Shown here: positions 25,966-33,830 of the stretch, in pieces
How positions within the stretch are numbered: the stretch's first letter is position 1
Layout: each line of letters begins with the position of its first letter
Made by a program: the position numbers and the translations under genes
The notes under the pieces: generated by a model
Databases searched by the model: none
Seen by the model: only the letters and a program-made list of their open reading frames with translations
What the model was told of the DNA's origin: nothing
Origin: Mesorhizobium prunaredense
GTDB lineage: Bacteria; Pseudomonadota; Alphaproteobacteria; Rhizobiales; Rhizobiaceae
Reading direction: 5' to 3'
NCBI RefSeq assembly: GCF_900156895.1
Contig: NZ_FTPD01000016.1
Span: 42,753 to 106,752, forward strand
Length of the DNA: 64,000 bases

Positions 25966-26421
25966 ATGAAATACCTCCCATTCATCCTGTGCACGGTGAT
26001 GACCAATGCCGCCGCTCAGCTGATGCTGAAGCAGGGCATGATGTTGCTCGGACCGGCTTCCTTCGAAGGCGTTCACCCGTTGCTGAAGCTCATCCAGATC
26101 GTCTTCTCGCCCTGGGTCTTCTTCGGGCTCTGCGTGTTCGTCATCTCGATGGCCTCGCACCTCTACGTGTTGTCGAAGGTCGAGGTGTCCTTCGCCTATC
26201 CCTTCCTCAGCCTCGCCTATGTCGCGGTTGCCGTGTTCGCCTATTTCGTCTTCCGCGAGGACCTCAACGCCTACCGCATCGCCGGCATTGCCTTCATCTG
26301 CGTCGGCACGGTGCTGATCGCCCAGAGTGGCCGCGGCCATGCCGGCGAAGTCATGTCCGTCTCGAATTCCTCGGCCCACTCCAGCGAGCTTCCCAATGAG
26401 ACACATCATCTTCGGCGGTGA
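25966..26421 (+). CDS. SMR/EamA-type small membrane transporter (ArnE/ArnF-like)
   Basis: This 151-residue protein has four transmembrane helices: FILCTVMTNAAAQLMLKQGM, IVFSPWVFFGLCVFVISMA, FAYPFLSLAYVAVAVFAYFV and IAGIAFICVGTVLIA. The YPFLSLAYV motif and the 110-residue core are those of the EamA/SMR-like group that includes ArnE/ArnF lipid-linked aminoarabinose flippase subunits. It starts 2 bp after the broken GtrA frame. It may carry the lipid-linked arabinose across the membrane in place of GtrA. The C-terminal 25 residues are polar and overlap the next gene start. Confidence 0.8.
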   Translation: MKYLPFILCTVMTNAAAQLMLKQGMMLLGPASFEGVHPLLKLIQIVFSPWVFFGLCVFVISMASHLYVLSKVEVSFAYPFLSLAYVAVAVFAYFVFREDLNAYRIAGIAFICVGTVLIAQSGRGHAGEVMSVSNSSAHSSELPNETHHLRR

Positions 26422-27403
26422 CGGATTTGTCGGCCGCCACCTGGCGCCGAAACTTCTGGCCGACGGCCACGAGGTGATCGTCGCCGATATCCAGCGCAGC
26501 GACCTGCCGCACTATCGTGGCGTGCGCTTCGTCCAAACCGACGTCACCAACCGGACCGCGGTCGCCGCGGTCGGCATCAAGGCTGACGACATGGTCTACA
26601 ACCTGTCGGCCAAGATGCTGTCGCCGATCCAGGTGCGCGCCAAGCGGCGCGAGTTCTTCTGGCCGGTCAATTTCCACGGCACCGAGAACGTCATTTTCGC
26701 CATGGACAAGGCCGGCGCGTCGAACCTGGTCCAATTCACGACCGACATGATCTACGGCCACACCGTCACGCATCCAATGACCGAGGAGCACCCGGTCGCG
26801 CCGCTCGGCGAATATGGCCTCTCGAAGCTGAAGACCGAGGAGCTCGCTGCAGAATGGCGCAAGCGCGGCATGCGGATATCGCTGTTTAGGCCGCGCCTGA
26901 TCATCGGCCCTGGACGCCTCGGAATCTTGGAGAAGCTGTTCAAGCTGATCGATCTGAACCTGCCGGTACCGATGATCGGCTCCGGCAAGAACCCCTACCA
27001 GTTCATCTCGGTGTTCGACTGCGCGGAAGCCGCGCGGCTGGCGTTCAAGGCTGGCGCGCCGAACGAGGCCTACAATCTCGGATCGCTCAACCCGCCGCCG
27101 GTGAAGAAGTTGCTCGGCGACCTCATCCGCCATGCCGGCTCGAAGTCGCTGCTGATCCCGACGCCGGCGTGGGCGGTGAAGCGCACGCTCGACCTGCTCG
27201 ATCTCCTCAACCTGCCGATCATGGATCCGGAGCAGTATCTCATCGCCGACGAGGTCTGCGTGCTCGATGTCTCCAAGGCCGAGCACCAGCTCGGCTGGGT
27301 GCCGCAGTACCGCGACGAGGGCATGCTGATCGCGGCCTACAAGGAATACCGACTGAAGAAAAAGGGGCACACACTGGCCGCCTCTCACGTTCCCTCCGGA
27401 TAG
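26396..27403 (+). CDS. NAD-dependent epimerase/dehydratase (extended SDR)
   Basis: Start ATG 26396 (MRHIIFGGDGFVGRHLAPKL) gives 335 residues and overlaps the transporter gene. It has the N-terminal GxxGxxG nucleotide-binding motif (GGDGFVGRH), D36-type NAD specificity (VIVADIQ), and the YxxxK catalytic pair in EYGLSKLKTEE, with FTTDMIYGH before it. Extended SDRs of this type convert nucleotide sugars, but this one sits inside the decaprenyl-arabinose gene set. It may act on a sugar of the same repeat unit. Substrate is not determined by sequence alone. Neighbouring genes are tightly spaced and co-oriented. Confidence 0.88.
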   Translation: MRHIIFGGDGFVGRHLAPKLLADGHEVIVADIQRSDLPHYRGVRFVQTDVTNRTAVAAVGIKADDMVYNLSAKMLSPIQVRAKRREFFWPVNFHGTENVIFAMDKAGASNLVQFTTDMIYGHTVTHPMTEEHPVAPLGEYGLSKLKTEELAAEWRKRGMRISLFRPRLIIGPGRLGILEKLFKLIDLNLPVPMIGSGKNPYQFISVFDCAEAARLAFKAGAPNEAYNLGSLNPPPVKKLLGDLIRHAGSKSLLIPTPAWAVKRTLDLLDLLNLPIMDPEQYLIADEVCVLDVSKAEHQLGWVPQYRDEGMLIAAYKEYRLKKKGHTLAASHVPSG

Positions 27404-27414
27404 GAGAGCCTTTG

Positions 27415-28848
27415 ATGACCGTCATGGCTAGGCCGGCCGAGGTCGGGCCCCGCGCCGTCGTTTCCGCACCCGAGCTTGCGCCGGCGTCGATCGTCAAGCC
27501 GAAGCGTATTTATGGCGCCCGCCCTATGATGCTGTCGGGCTGGGGACGGTTTCCGCGCGTGTCCTGCCGTGTCCTCGAGGCGCGCGGCGAGGAAGAAGTG
27601 ATTGCAACCATTGCGGAAAACAGCAGCTTGATCGCCCGCGGGGCCGGCCGCTCCTACGGCGATGCCGCCCTGAATCGGGGTGCGACCCTCGTCATGACCG
27701 CCTCGAACCGCATCCTCGATTTCAATTCCGGGAGCGGGCTTCTGACCTGCGAGGCCGGGGTGACTCTCGCCGAGATCGCAGACATTTTCGTCCCGCGGGG
27801 CTGGTTTCCATTGGTCACGCCGGGCACCAAGTTCGTCACAGTGGGCGGGGCGATCGCGTCCGACGTGCACGGGAAGAACCATCACCGGGACGGGTGCTTC
27901 GGGGCCCACCTGGCGTATCTAGACCTCGCGCTGGCGGATGGTCGCACCCTTCGCTGCTCGCCGACGGAGAATGCCGACCTGTTCCGGGCGACCCAGGGCG
28001 GCATGGGTCTCACCGGTGTCATCCTGCGGGCGGCCTTCCGGCTCCGGGCCATCGAGACGGACCTCGTCCGGCAGGAGACGATCCGGGCGGAGAACCTCGC
28101 CGAGAGCATGGCCCGGCTCAAGGAGGCCTCCATCGCCAACTATTCTGTGGCCTGGATCGATTGCCTGGCCCGGGGCGGCCGCCTCGGCCGGTCCCTGGTC
28201 TATCGGGGAGAACACGTCGCCCTCGATGATCTGCCAAAGGAGCGCAAGGGCCGGCCCTACCTCCCCCGCGGTGGGCAGATGCGCTCGGTCCCCTTCGACT
28301 TTCCGGGCTTCACATTGAACCGCTTCACCGTGGCCGCCTTCAACGAGCTCTATTACGCCCGGGGGCGCCCAGGCACCGCGCTGGTTCCCCTGGATCCGTA
28401 CTTCTATCCCCTCGATGCTATTGCGCATTGGAACCGCATCTATGGCCGCGCTGGTTTCGTGCAGCACCAAAGCGTGCTGCCCGAGGAGGCGAGCCGGCAC
28501 GGGCTCGAGACGATGCTCTCGCTGATCTCCGCCCGGGACGCCGGGTCGTTGCTGGCGGTGCTCAAGCTGTGCGGTGCCGAGGGCGCGGGCCCGCTCTCGT
28601 TTCCGATGAGGGGCTTCACCCTGGCCCTCGACTTCCCCGGCACGACCGCCAATCTCAGCCTCCTGCTTGAGCTCGATGCCATCGTGGCCGACCATGGCGG
28701 GCGGCTCTATCTCGCCAAGGACGCCCGCGCGGGCATCGCCGTGATGGAAAGGGGCTATCCGCGCCTGCGGGACTTCGCGCGCCTGCGCGACCGCTTCGAT
28801 CCCAAACGCCACTTTGCGTCCGTCCAGTCGGAAAGGCTCGGGCTTTGA
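27415..28848 (+). CDS. dprE1: Decaprenylphosphoryl-ribose 2'-oxidase (DprE1 homologue)
   Basis: ATG 27415, preceded by AGGAGAGCC, gives 477 residues. The FAD-linked oxidase fold shows ARGAGRSYGDAA, TPGTKFVTVGGAIASDVHG and HGKNHHRDG (152-160), the motif of DprE1. The C-terminal part has GPLSFPMRGF and GGRLYLAKDAR, with Lys435 equivalent to the catalytic Lys418 of the mycobacterial enzyme. The position of Cys387, target of benzothiazinone drugs, is Ala404 here. DprE1 oxidises decaprenylphosphoryl-ribose to the 2'-keto form, which DprE2 reduces to the arabinose epimer. The stop overlaps the dprE2 start by TTGA. An earlier open frame upstream is not used. Confidence 0.93.
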   Translation: MTVMARPAEVGPRAVVSAPELAPASIVKPKRIYGARPMMLSGWGRFPRVSCRVLEARGEEEVIATIAENSSLIARGAGRSYGDAALNRGATLVMTASNRILDFNSGSGLLTCEAGVTLAEIADIFVPRGWFPLVTPGTKFVTVGGAIASDVHGKNHHRDGCFGAHLAYLDLALADGRTLRCSPTENADLFRATQGGMGLTGVILRAAFRLRAIETDLVRQETIRAENLAESMARLKEASIANYSVAWIDCLARGGRLGRSLVYRGEHVALDDLPKERKGRPYLPRGGQMRSVPFDFPGFTLNRFTVAAFNELYYARGRPGTALVPLDPYFYPLDAIAHWNRIYGRAGFVQHQSVLPEEASRHGLETMLSLISARDAGSLLAVLKLCGAEGAGPLSFPMRGFTLALDFPGTTANLSLLLELDAIVADHGGRLYLAKDARAGIAVMERGYPRLRDFARLRDRFDPKRHFASVQSERLGL

Positions 28849-29588
28849 CCGCGATCCTGTCACCGGTCCTGATCATCGGCGCCTCGTCGGATATCGGCCG
28901 CGCCCTCGCGCATGAATATGCGCGCCGGGGCGCCTCCCTCGTGCTGGCGGCCCGTCGCGTGGAGCGGCTCGACCCCGATCTTCGCGACCTCCTGCATCGG
29001 CACGGGGCCACGGCCCGGGCGGTCGAGCTCGACATCCTCGACCCCGCCGAGCGCGAGGCGTTTCTGGTGGGGCTCAACGAGGTACCCGGCACGGTGGTTT
29101 CGGTGGTCGGCCTACTGGGCGACCAGAAGGCGGCCGAGGCCGATCCCGAGGCCGCGCGGATGATCATGGAGACCAACTATGTCGCTCCGGCGCTACTCCT
29201 CTCGGCTCTGGCGAACCGCATGAGCGAGCGAGGCGCGGGAACGATCATCGGCATCAGCTCGGTGGCCGGCGATCGGGGCCGGGCGACGAACTATGTCTAC
29301 GGCTCCGCCAAGGCGGGTTTCACGGCTTTTCTGTCTGGCTTGCGAAACCGGCTCGCCGGGCGCGGCGTGCAGGTGATGACCGTGAAGCCCGGCTTCGTCG
29401 CAACCCGCATGACACGCGGCCTGAAGCTCTCCAAGGCCCTAACGGCCAGCCCGGATCAGGTTGCCAAGGTTATCGTGGAGGCGCAGCTCGCGGGGCGCAC
29501 CGTGATCTACATCCTCGGGCGCTGGCGTCTCATCATGCTCGTCATCCGCCTCTTGCCGGAGCCGATCTTCATGCGGATGAAGATCTGA
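28845..29588 (+). CDS. dprE2: Decaprenylphosphoryl-2-keto-ribose reductase (DprE2 homologue, SDR)
   Basis: The 247-residue classical SDR starts at TTG 28845 in overlap with dprE1. Motifs are the GASSDIGRA cofactor loop (residues 12-20), ISSVAGDRG with the catalytic Ser near 139, and Tyr152/Lys156 in VYGSAKAGF. The C-terminus carries a hydrophobic helix (WRLIMLVIRLLPEPIFM), as in DprE2, suggesting membrane association. Together with DprE1 it completes epimerisation to decaprenylphosphoryl-D-arabinose. The adjacent dprE1 makes the family assignment firm. Confidence 0.93.
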   Translation: MTAILSPVLIIGASSDIGRALAHEYARRGASLVLAARRVERLDPDLRDLLHRHGATARAVELDILDPAEREAFLVGLNEVPGTVVSVVGLLGDQKAAEADPEAARMIMETNYVAPALLLSALANRMSERGAGTIIGISSVAGDRGRATNYVYGSAKAGFTAFLSGLRNRLAGRGVQVMTVKPGFVATRMTRGLKLSKALTASPDQVAKVIVEAQLAGRTVIYILGRWRLIMLVIRLLPEPIFMRMKI

Positions 29589-29623
29589 CCGGACCGGGCC
29601 TGCGGTGTTTCGGGAGCCGAACG

Positions 29624-30910
29624 ATGGACCAGCTCAATTCCCCGCACGACCGGTGGCTCACCCGCAACCTCTACGTGGTGCTACTCGGTCACCTGTTCCT
29701 GCTCAATCTCTGGATGTTGAGCCGCAATGGCGTCCTGTGGAATCCGCAAACCTACTCGGACGAGGCCGAGCACTATCGCCGCGCCCTCCTGTTCTCGCGC
29801 ATGGTGGGGGGAGACATTTCCCTCAACACCATCGGGACTTTTTACGCCGGCGGGATTTGGCCGCCGCTCTACTCCATGACCATAGGGTTCGTGCAGCGCC
29901 TGACCGGGGCCGATCTCGCTGCGTTGCGCGTGTTCAACATGGCGATGGCCTATGCCGGGTTCGTGCTCCTTGCGGCCGCCATCACGGATGCGCGTCTCCG
30001 GGCCGCGAGCGTGATCCTCGCCGTCCTGTTCGTGCTTGGTACCCGAAACTACTTCCAGATTCGGCCCGAGAACCTTGCCATCCTGCTCATCACCGCCCTG
30101 ATCTTCCTAATAATGCGCAAGGGCCTGTTCTCGGCCGATGAAGGGAACGCCCGCTGGCGGGGCGCTTACGGGACGGCCGGAATCCTCGCAGCGCTCATCT
30201 GCCTGACCCACGCGGTTTTCCTCTTCGCCGCGCTTTACCTTTCGGTGCTCGCCTGCCTGTGTCGGCGCGCCCGCGCGATGTTCTTGATCGGCTTCCTCGC
30301 AATAGGCGGGCCCTATATTGTGGCACAGAACTTGATTCACAACGGCTTCGTCCTCTTCGCGACGACCGCCGAGGAGAACCTGGCGCGTAACAACAACCCG
30401 TTCCTGCGAACCCATCCGCGATCAGCCGTGGACCACCTCTTCGACGAGATGGAGCGCCGCTACGCCGCGGGCGACAAGGTGGCATTCCCAAAGCCGCCTC
30501 TCATTCCACAGGGGCGTTACGAGCAATGGCTGCACGACGAGAACCAGCGGCGCATCTTCAAGGCCATTGCCCTGGACGAGATCCGGAGCGATCCGGTTAG
30601 CGCCCTGCGGCGCATGGCTCTGCGTTTCTGGAAGCTCGTGAGTGGGAATGCGTGCTTGGGCGATGACCGCTACGGTTGCTTGATCTCACCTGCGGCAGAT
30701 CAGGTGTTCTACCGTCTTCTGGAACTTGCTGGCCTCCTCGGGTTTGTTGTAGCCGCCATGCGGGAATGGGGACGGTGGCGCAGCTTCTCCTTCGTGGTGT
30801 TCTGCCTCGCCATGCTCATGCCCATGGTCGTCATCCAAGCGCTGGTGCGGCACTTCATCATCGTCCTACTGCTCAGTGCCTTTGGCGGGCTCATGCGCCT
30901 GCGGGGCTGA
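29624..30910 (+). CDS. GT-C membrane glycosyltransferase, candidate arabinosyltransferase
   Basis: This 428-residue integral membrane protein has about ten helices. A first extracytoplasmic loop carries an acidic motif (YSDEAEHYRRALLFSR), as in GT-C enzymes using polyprenyl-phosphate sugars. A second loop shows IWPPLYSMTIGF. A periplasmic soluble segment lies at about 250-345 (NNNPFLRTHPRSAVDHLFDE). Lying 36 bp after dprE2 on the same strand, it is the obvious user of the decaprenylphosphoryl-arabinose made by the preceding genes. It would add arabinose to the exported glycan on the outer face of the membrane. The sugar and acceptor are inferred from context, not from sequence. Confidence 0.75.
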   Translation: MDQLNSPHDRWLTRNLYVVLLGHLFLLNLWMLSRNGVLWNPQTYSDEAEHYRRALLFSRMVGGDISLNTIGTFYAGGIWPPLYSMTIGFVQRLTGADLAALRVFNMAMAYAGFVLLAAAITDARLRAASVILAVLFVLGTRNYFQIRPENLAILLITALIFLIMRKGLFSADEGNARWRGAYGTAGILAALICLTHAVFLFAALYLSVLACLCRRARAMFLIGFLAIGGPYIVAQNLIHNGFVLFATTAEENLARNNNPFLRTHPRSAVDHLFDEMERRYAAGDKVAFPKPPLIPQGRYEQWLHDENQRRIFKAIALDEIRSDPVSALRRMALRFWKLVSGNACLGDDRYGCLISPAADQVFYRLLELAGLLGFVVAAMREWGRWRSFSFVVFCLAMLMPMVVIQALVRHFIIVLLLSAFGGLMRLRG

Positions 30911-31028
30911 AGCTCGCGATTCGGCAGGCCGATGGAGTGCGGGCTCCGGTTTCTTCGAGTCATATCAAGTCTCTGAGATCGTGACTCGCTGAGGGCTTCA
31001 CGAAGCGTCGGGGTATGATTCGATTCGA

Positions 31029-31250
31029 CATGGCGGACCGAGAAGATTCGCCATTCCCGTTCCGCTCCGGACGGATTTTGGCGCGGCCCAACTGCCTGCG
31101 ATCGCCAAGCAGACGAAGAACGCAGCGCAGGCGCGGCGCCTTCTGGCGCTGGGCGCGATCTATGAGGGCGCTTCGCGCACCGCGGCCGCTCGTTCGGCCA
31201 GCCCACGAGGCTCAACGATCTCCATTCGGCGGCGATCATGGGATGGCGCA
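31029..31250 (+). pseudogene. IS630-family transposase N-terminal remnant
   Basis: Frames here read SPFPFRSG then AAQLPAIAKQTKNAAQARRL LALGAIYEGASRTAAA (split across frames), the N-terminal helix-turn-helix typical of IS630 transposases (AARTKDANQARRLLALAAI type). The match is followed by a frame change and GQPTRLNDLHSAA from the linker. Nothing of the DDE catalytic domain follows. Inverted repeats were not located. It lies at the junction between the plus-strand arabinose operon and the minus-strand acyl operon, a probable old recombination point. Confidence 0.65.
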
Positions 31251-31270
31251 GCCGCCTTAAACTATGCAGC

Positions 31271-32422
31271 CTATGAGCTTCCGCTCGACGGCATCCGGCT
31301 CTTGATTTCCTTTAGAATGTTGGTTGCGCGTGCGATGCGGCTGTACTTGGCCAGAAAGTCTGCCTTCGCCTGCTGACCAATCTGATCCCGAAGCGCGTTG
31401 TTTTCGCGCAGGCGCTGAAGAGCTTTGACCCAGTCGGACGGGTTGTCTGGCGACACCAGAACGCTGTTGACGCTATCCCTCAAAACTTCTCGTATAACTG
31501 ACAGGTCGGAGGACACTATGGGTTTGCCATGCGCCATGTATTCGAAGAGCTTGAGCGGCGACATTCCCTCGGCGATATTTCGACCGCCGCCCTGGCCCTC
31601 TACATTTCTAAGATAGGGCGCGAGTACAACGTCCATTTCGGCCAAGTAGGCACATGTCGCGGCGTGAGGGACGTAGCCATGAAACACTGTGTTCGTGCAT
31701 TTGGCCAGCTTCGATGTCCAATGCTTTATATCGCCTGGTGTTCCCCCGACGATGTGAAATGTCGCCCAGCCGCATCGAGGCGCAATAGCGCTTATTATCT
31801 CCATGCCTTTTCCCTTATACAGATGTCCGACATAACCAACCTTGAACGTGCCGCTGAGGCTGCATGGCTCGACATTCGGCGGAACAGGATCCGCGCCATT
31901 GGGCGCGATGAGAAATTTTCCCGCATGTTGAGGAAAGAGGCGGATGCTGTCGTCCCGCAGGCGTTGCGACGTGACGACCAGCATACGGAATGCATCTAGG
32001 CCTATCACTTTGGCAAGGCGCTGACGCTGACGTCTGCTCAAACTGCCAATCGGGTCGTGAAGCTCAAAAACGGTCGTGAACCCGAAAAGTCCGGCAGAAA
32101 CAAGCGCTACAGTTGCCGAGCGTGTAAAGACGACATGCGGCCGCAGCCAGACCGCAGCAAGAAGCGCCAACACAGCAAAAAAAAGCTCCCGGCCAGGCAC
32201 AGGCCAAAAGGGTATAGGGAGAACGCGGAATGGGAACTCGGTTCCGAATCCGTATTCGCGCGCGATCTTTTCGTAATGATCCCGTGTATTCATGGAGGCG
32301 CGTGGAAGCGCTAGCAGGACCTCCGCTCCGGCAACCCGAAATGCATGGCACATCTTTGCGACTTGTACCGCATTGGCGGCCGGCGCCGGGACACGCGCAG
32401 AATGTATATAGAGAAGCCGCAT
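31271..32422 (-). CDS. Glycosyltransferase family 4
   Basis: ATG 32422 gives 383 residues; a TTG two codons earlier is possible. The N-terminal domain (MRLLYIHSARVPAPAANAVQ) has the donor-loop GT4 pattern. The C-terminal Rossmann domain shows FKVGYVGHLYKGKGMEII, a family turn, and the E-x7-E motif in EGMSPLKLFEYMAHGKPIV, the nucleotide-sugar binding site. GT4 enzymes retain the anomeric configuration and act in the cytoplasm on lipid-linked acceptors. It follows the acyl-CoA-dehydrogenase-like gene by 259 bp on the same strand and may be part of that transcript. Sugar specificity is unknown. Confidence 0.9.
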   Translation of the reverse strand: MRLLYIHSARVPAPAANAVQVAKMCHAFRVAGAEVLLALPRASMNTRDHYEKIAREYGFGTEFPFRVLPIPFWPVPGRELFFAVLALLAAVWLRPHVVFTRSATVALVSAGLFGFTTVFELHDPIGSLSRRQRQRLAKVIGLDAFRMLVVTSQRLRDDSIRLFPQHAGKFLIAPNGADPVPPNVEPCSLSGTFKVGYVGHLYKGKGMEIISAIAPRCGWATFHIVGGTPGDIKHWTSKLAKCTNTVFHGYVPHAATCAYLAEMDVVLAPYLRNVEGQGGGRNIAEGMSPLKLFEYMAHGKPIVSSDLSVIREVLRDSVNSVLVSPDNPSDWVKALQRLRENNALRDQIGQQAKADFLAKYSRIARATNILKEIKSRMPSSGSS

Positions 32423-32681
32423 CCACAAAGCCTATCTTTCACGCGTCGCGGCTGGTCTGGTTCTTCGCCTCTGAGCCGCAAGTTCGGAGACCACCGGCTG
32501 GGCAGACGCACCCAAGTCGAACGACAAAAGCCCCCGCCGCCCCGGTGGCTCCATGGGTTGCGATAGTACCACTCTCCGGTTGCCTCACCAAAATCGAGCG
32601 TCGCCCTTTTTCGCGAACTGAGGGCAGGGCCAGCGACAGCTCAGGCCGCCCTTCACGGACAGGTTCTGACTACAGCCGTCA

Positions 32682-33830
32682 TCAAAGCCCCAGCCAGCCA
32701 GCAATAATGTTGCGCTGTATCTCAGAAGTTCCGGAATAGAGTTTGCTGCCGATGGCATCACGCACGGCACGTTCGACGTCGAATTCGCTCAAGAAACCGT
32801 AGCCGCCGAAGACCTGGACGACATCGAGCGTAGTGCGGACTAGCGATTCGCTCACAAAGAGCTTCGAAACGGCGGCGTCGAGGGATACGGACTGGGAGCG
32901 CTCAAGGCCCCACGCCGCCTTGTAGACGAGCAGTCGGGCCGCCTCCACCTGCATCTTCATGTCGGCAATCTTATGGGCGACCGCCTGGTGCTTGGAGATG
33001 GCCTGGCCGGACTGACGTCGGGTGCGCGTATAGGCCACTGCCTTTTCCAGAAGCCGCTCCATGGTGCCTATATGACTGGCGAATAGGCACGCCCGCTCCC
33101 AGTCCATGCTATGAGCGAACAGCCTGGAGCCGCCGCCCACTCCACCGAGAACAGCGTCCTTCGAAACAAATACGTCCTCGAAGACAAGCTCCCCGATCGG
33201 AGACGTCCGCAGTCCCATTTTTTCGAACTTTTGCGCGACCAGATAGCCGGGCAGCCCGCGGTCCACGAGGAAGCTCGTGATGCCGCCGAAATACCCCTTG
33301 GCGCGGTCAGTGACAGCAAAGACGACGGCAACATCTGCCACCGGCCCGTTGGTCACGAAGGTCTTCGTGCCGTTGATTAGAAAGCCGTCGCCATGAGGCT
33401 CCGCCCGGGTTTGCATCGCAAATGCATCGGAGCCCGACTCCGGTTCGCTCATCGCATTGGCTGCGATCAAAGTGCCATCACAGAGCCCCGGAAGATATCG
33501 ATTCTTCTGCTCTTCAGTGCCGAACTTCCAAATCGGCACCACGCAGGCCAGAAGGTGGGCGCAGATCGAGAAGACCAAGCCGGAATCCTCGCAGCCGTAG
33601 CCAAGCGCGTCGATTGCAATGGCCGTGGACAGGGAATCGAGACCGGGTCCCCCGTAGGCTTGGGGGACTGGCAGGCCGGTCAGGCCCATCTGCGCGCAAG
33701 CCCCCCACAACTCGCGCTGGAATACTTGGTCTCGGTCGCGCTGCCTGACATCTTTATTGAGCTTATCTTGCGCGAAGCGAAGGATCTGGCCACGCAGGAT
33801 ACGCTGCTCCTCGTTCAGCGCGAAATCCAC
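32682..33830 (-). CDS. Acyl-CoA-dehydrogenase-like flavoprotein, putative prolyl-carrier oxidase
   Basis: This 382-residue protein has the complete acyl-CoA dehydrogenase fold (AMSEPESGSDAFAMQTRA; GTKTFVTNGPVADVAVVFA; RRQSGQAISKHQAVAHKIAD; QVFGGYGFLSEFDVERAVRDA). The usual catalytic Glu of the Y-E-G-T motif is Ser here (LYSGTSEIQR). A Glu is present at residue 245 in SMDWERACLF, the place used by isovaleryl-CoA dehydrogenase and, as I recall, by the prolyl-carrier oxidase AnaB. GTG start overlaps the adenylation gene stop by one base. With the proline-type ligase and carrier protein, it should oxidise carrier-bound prolyl to pyrrolyl-2-carboxyl (as PltE, RedW, CloN3 do) or to dehydroproline. 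Confidence 0.85.
   Translation of the reverse strand: MDFALNEEQRILRGQILRFAQDKLNKDVRQRDRDQVFQRELWGACAQMGLTGLPVPQAYGGPGLDSLSTAIAIDALGYGCEDSGLVFSICAHLLACVVPIWKFGTEEQKNRYLPGLCDGTLIAANAMSEPESGSDAFAMQTRAEPHGDGFLINGTKTFVTNGPVADVAVVFAVTDRAKGYFGGITSFLVDRGLPGYLVAQKFEKMGLRTSPIGELVFEDVFVSKDAVLGGVGGGSRLFAHSMDWERACLFASHIGTMERLLEKAVAYTRTRRQSGQAISKHQAVAHKIADMKMQVEAARLLVYKAAWGLERSQSVSLDAAVSKLFVSESLVRTTLDVVQVFGGYGFLSEFDVERAVRDAIGSKLYSGTSEIQRNIIAGWLGL

Noticed and set aside
26351..27388. 345-codon minus-strand frame
   Set aside because: Exact antisense of the epimerase gene, which has full SDR motifs; the shadow is His/Arg/Asp-rich without structure.
27919..28863. 314-codon minus-strand frame
   Set aside because: Antisense shadow of dprE1.
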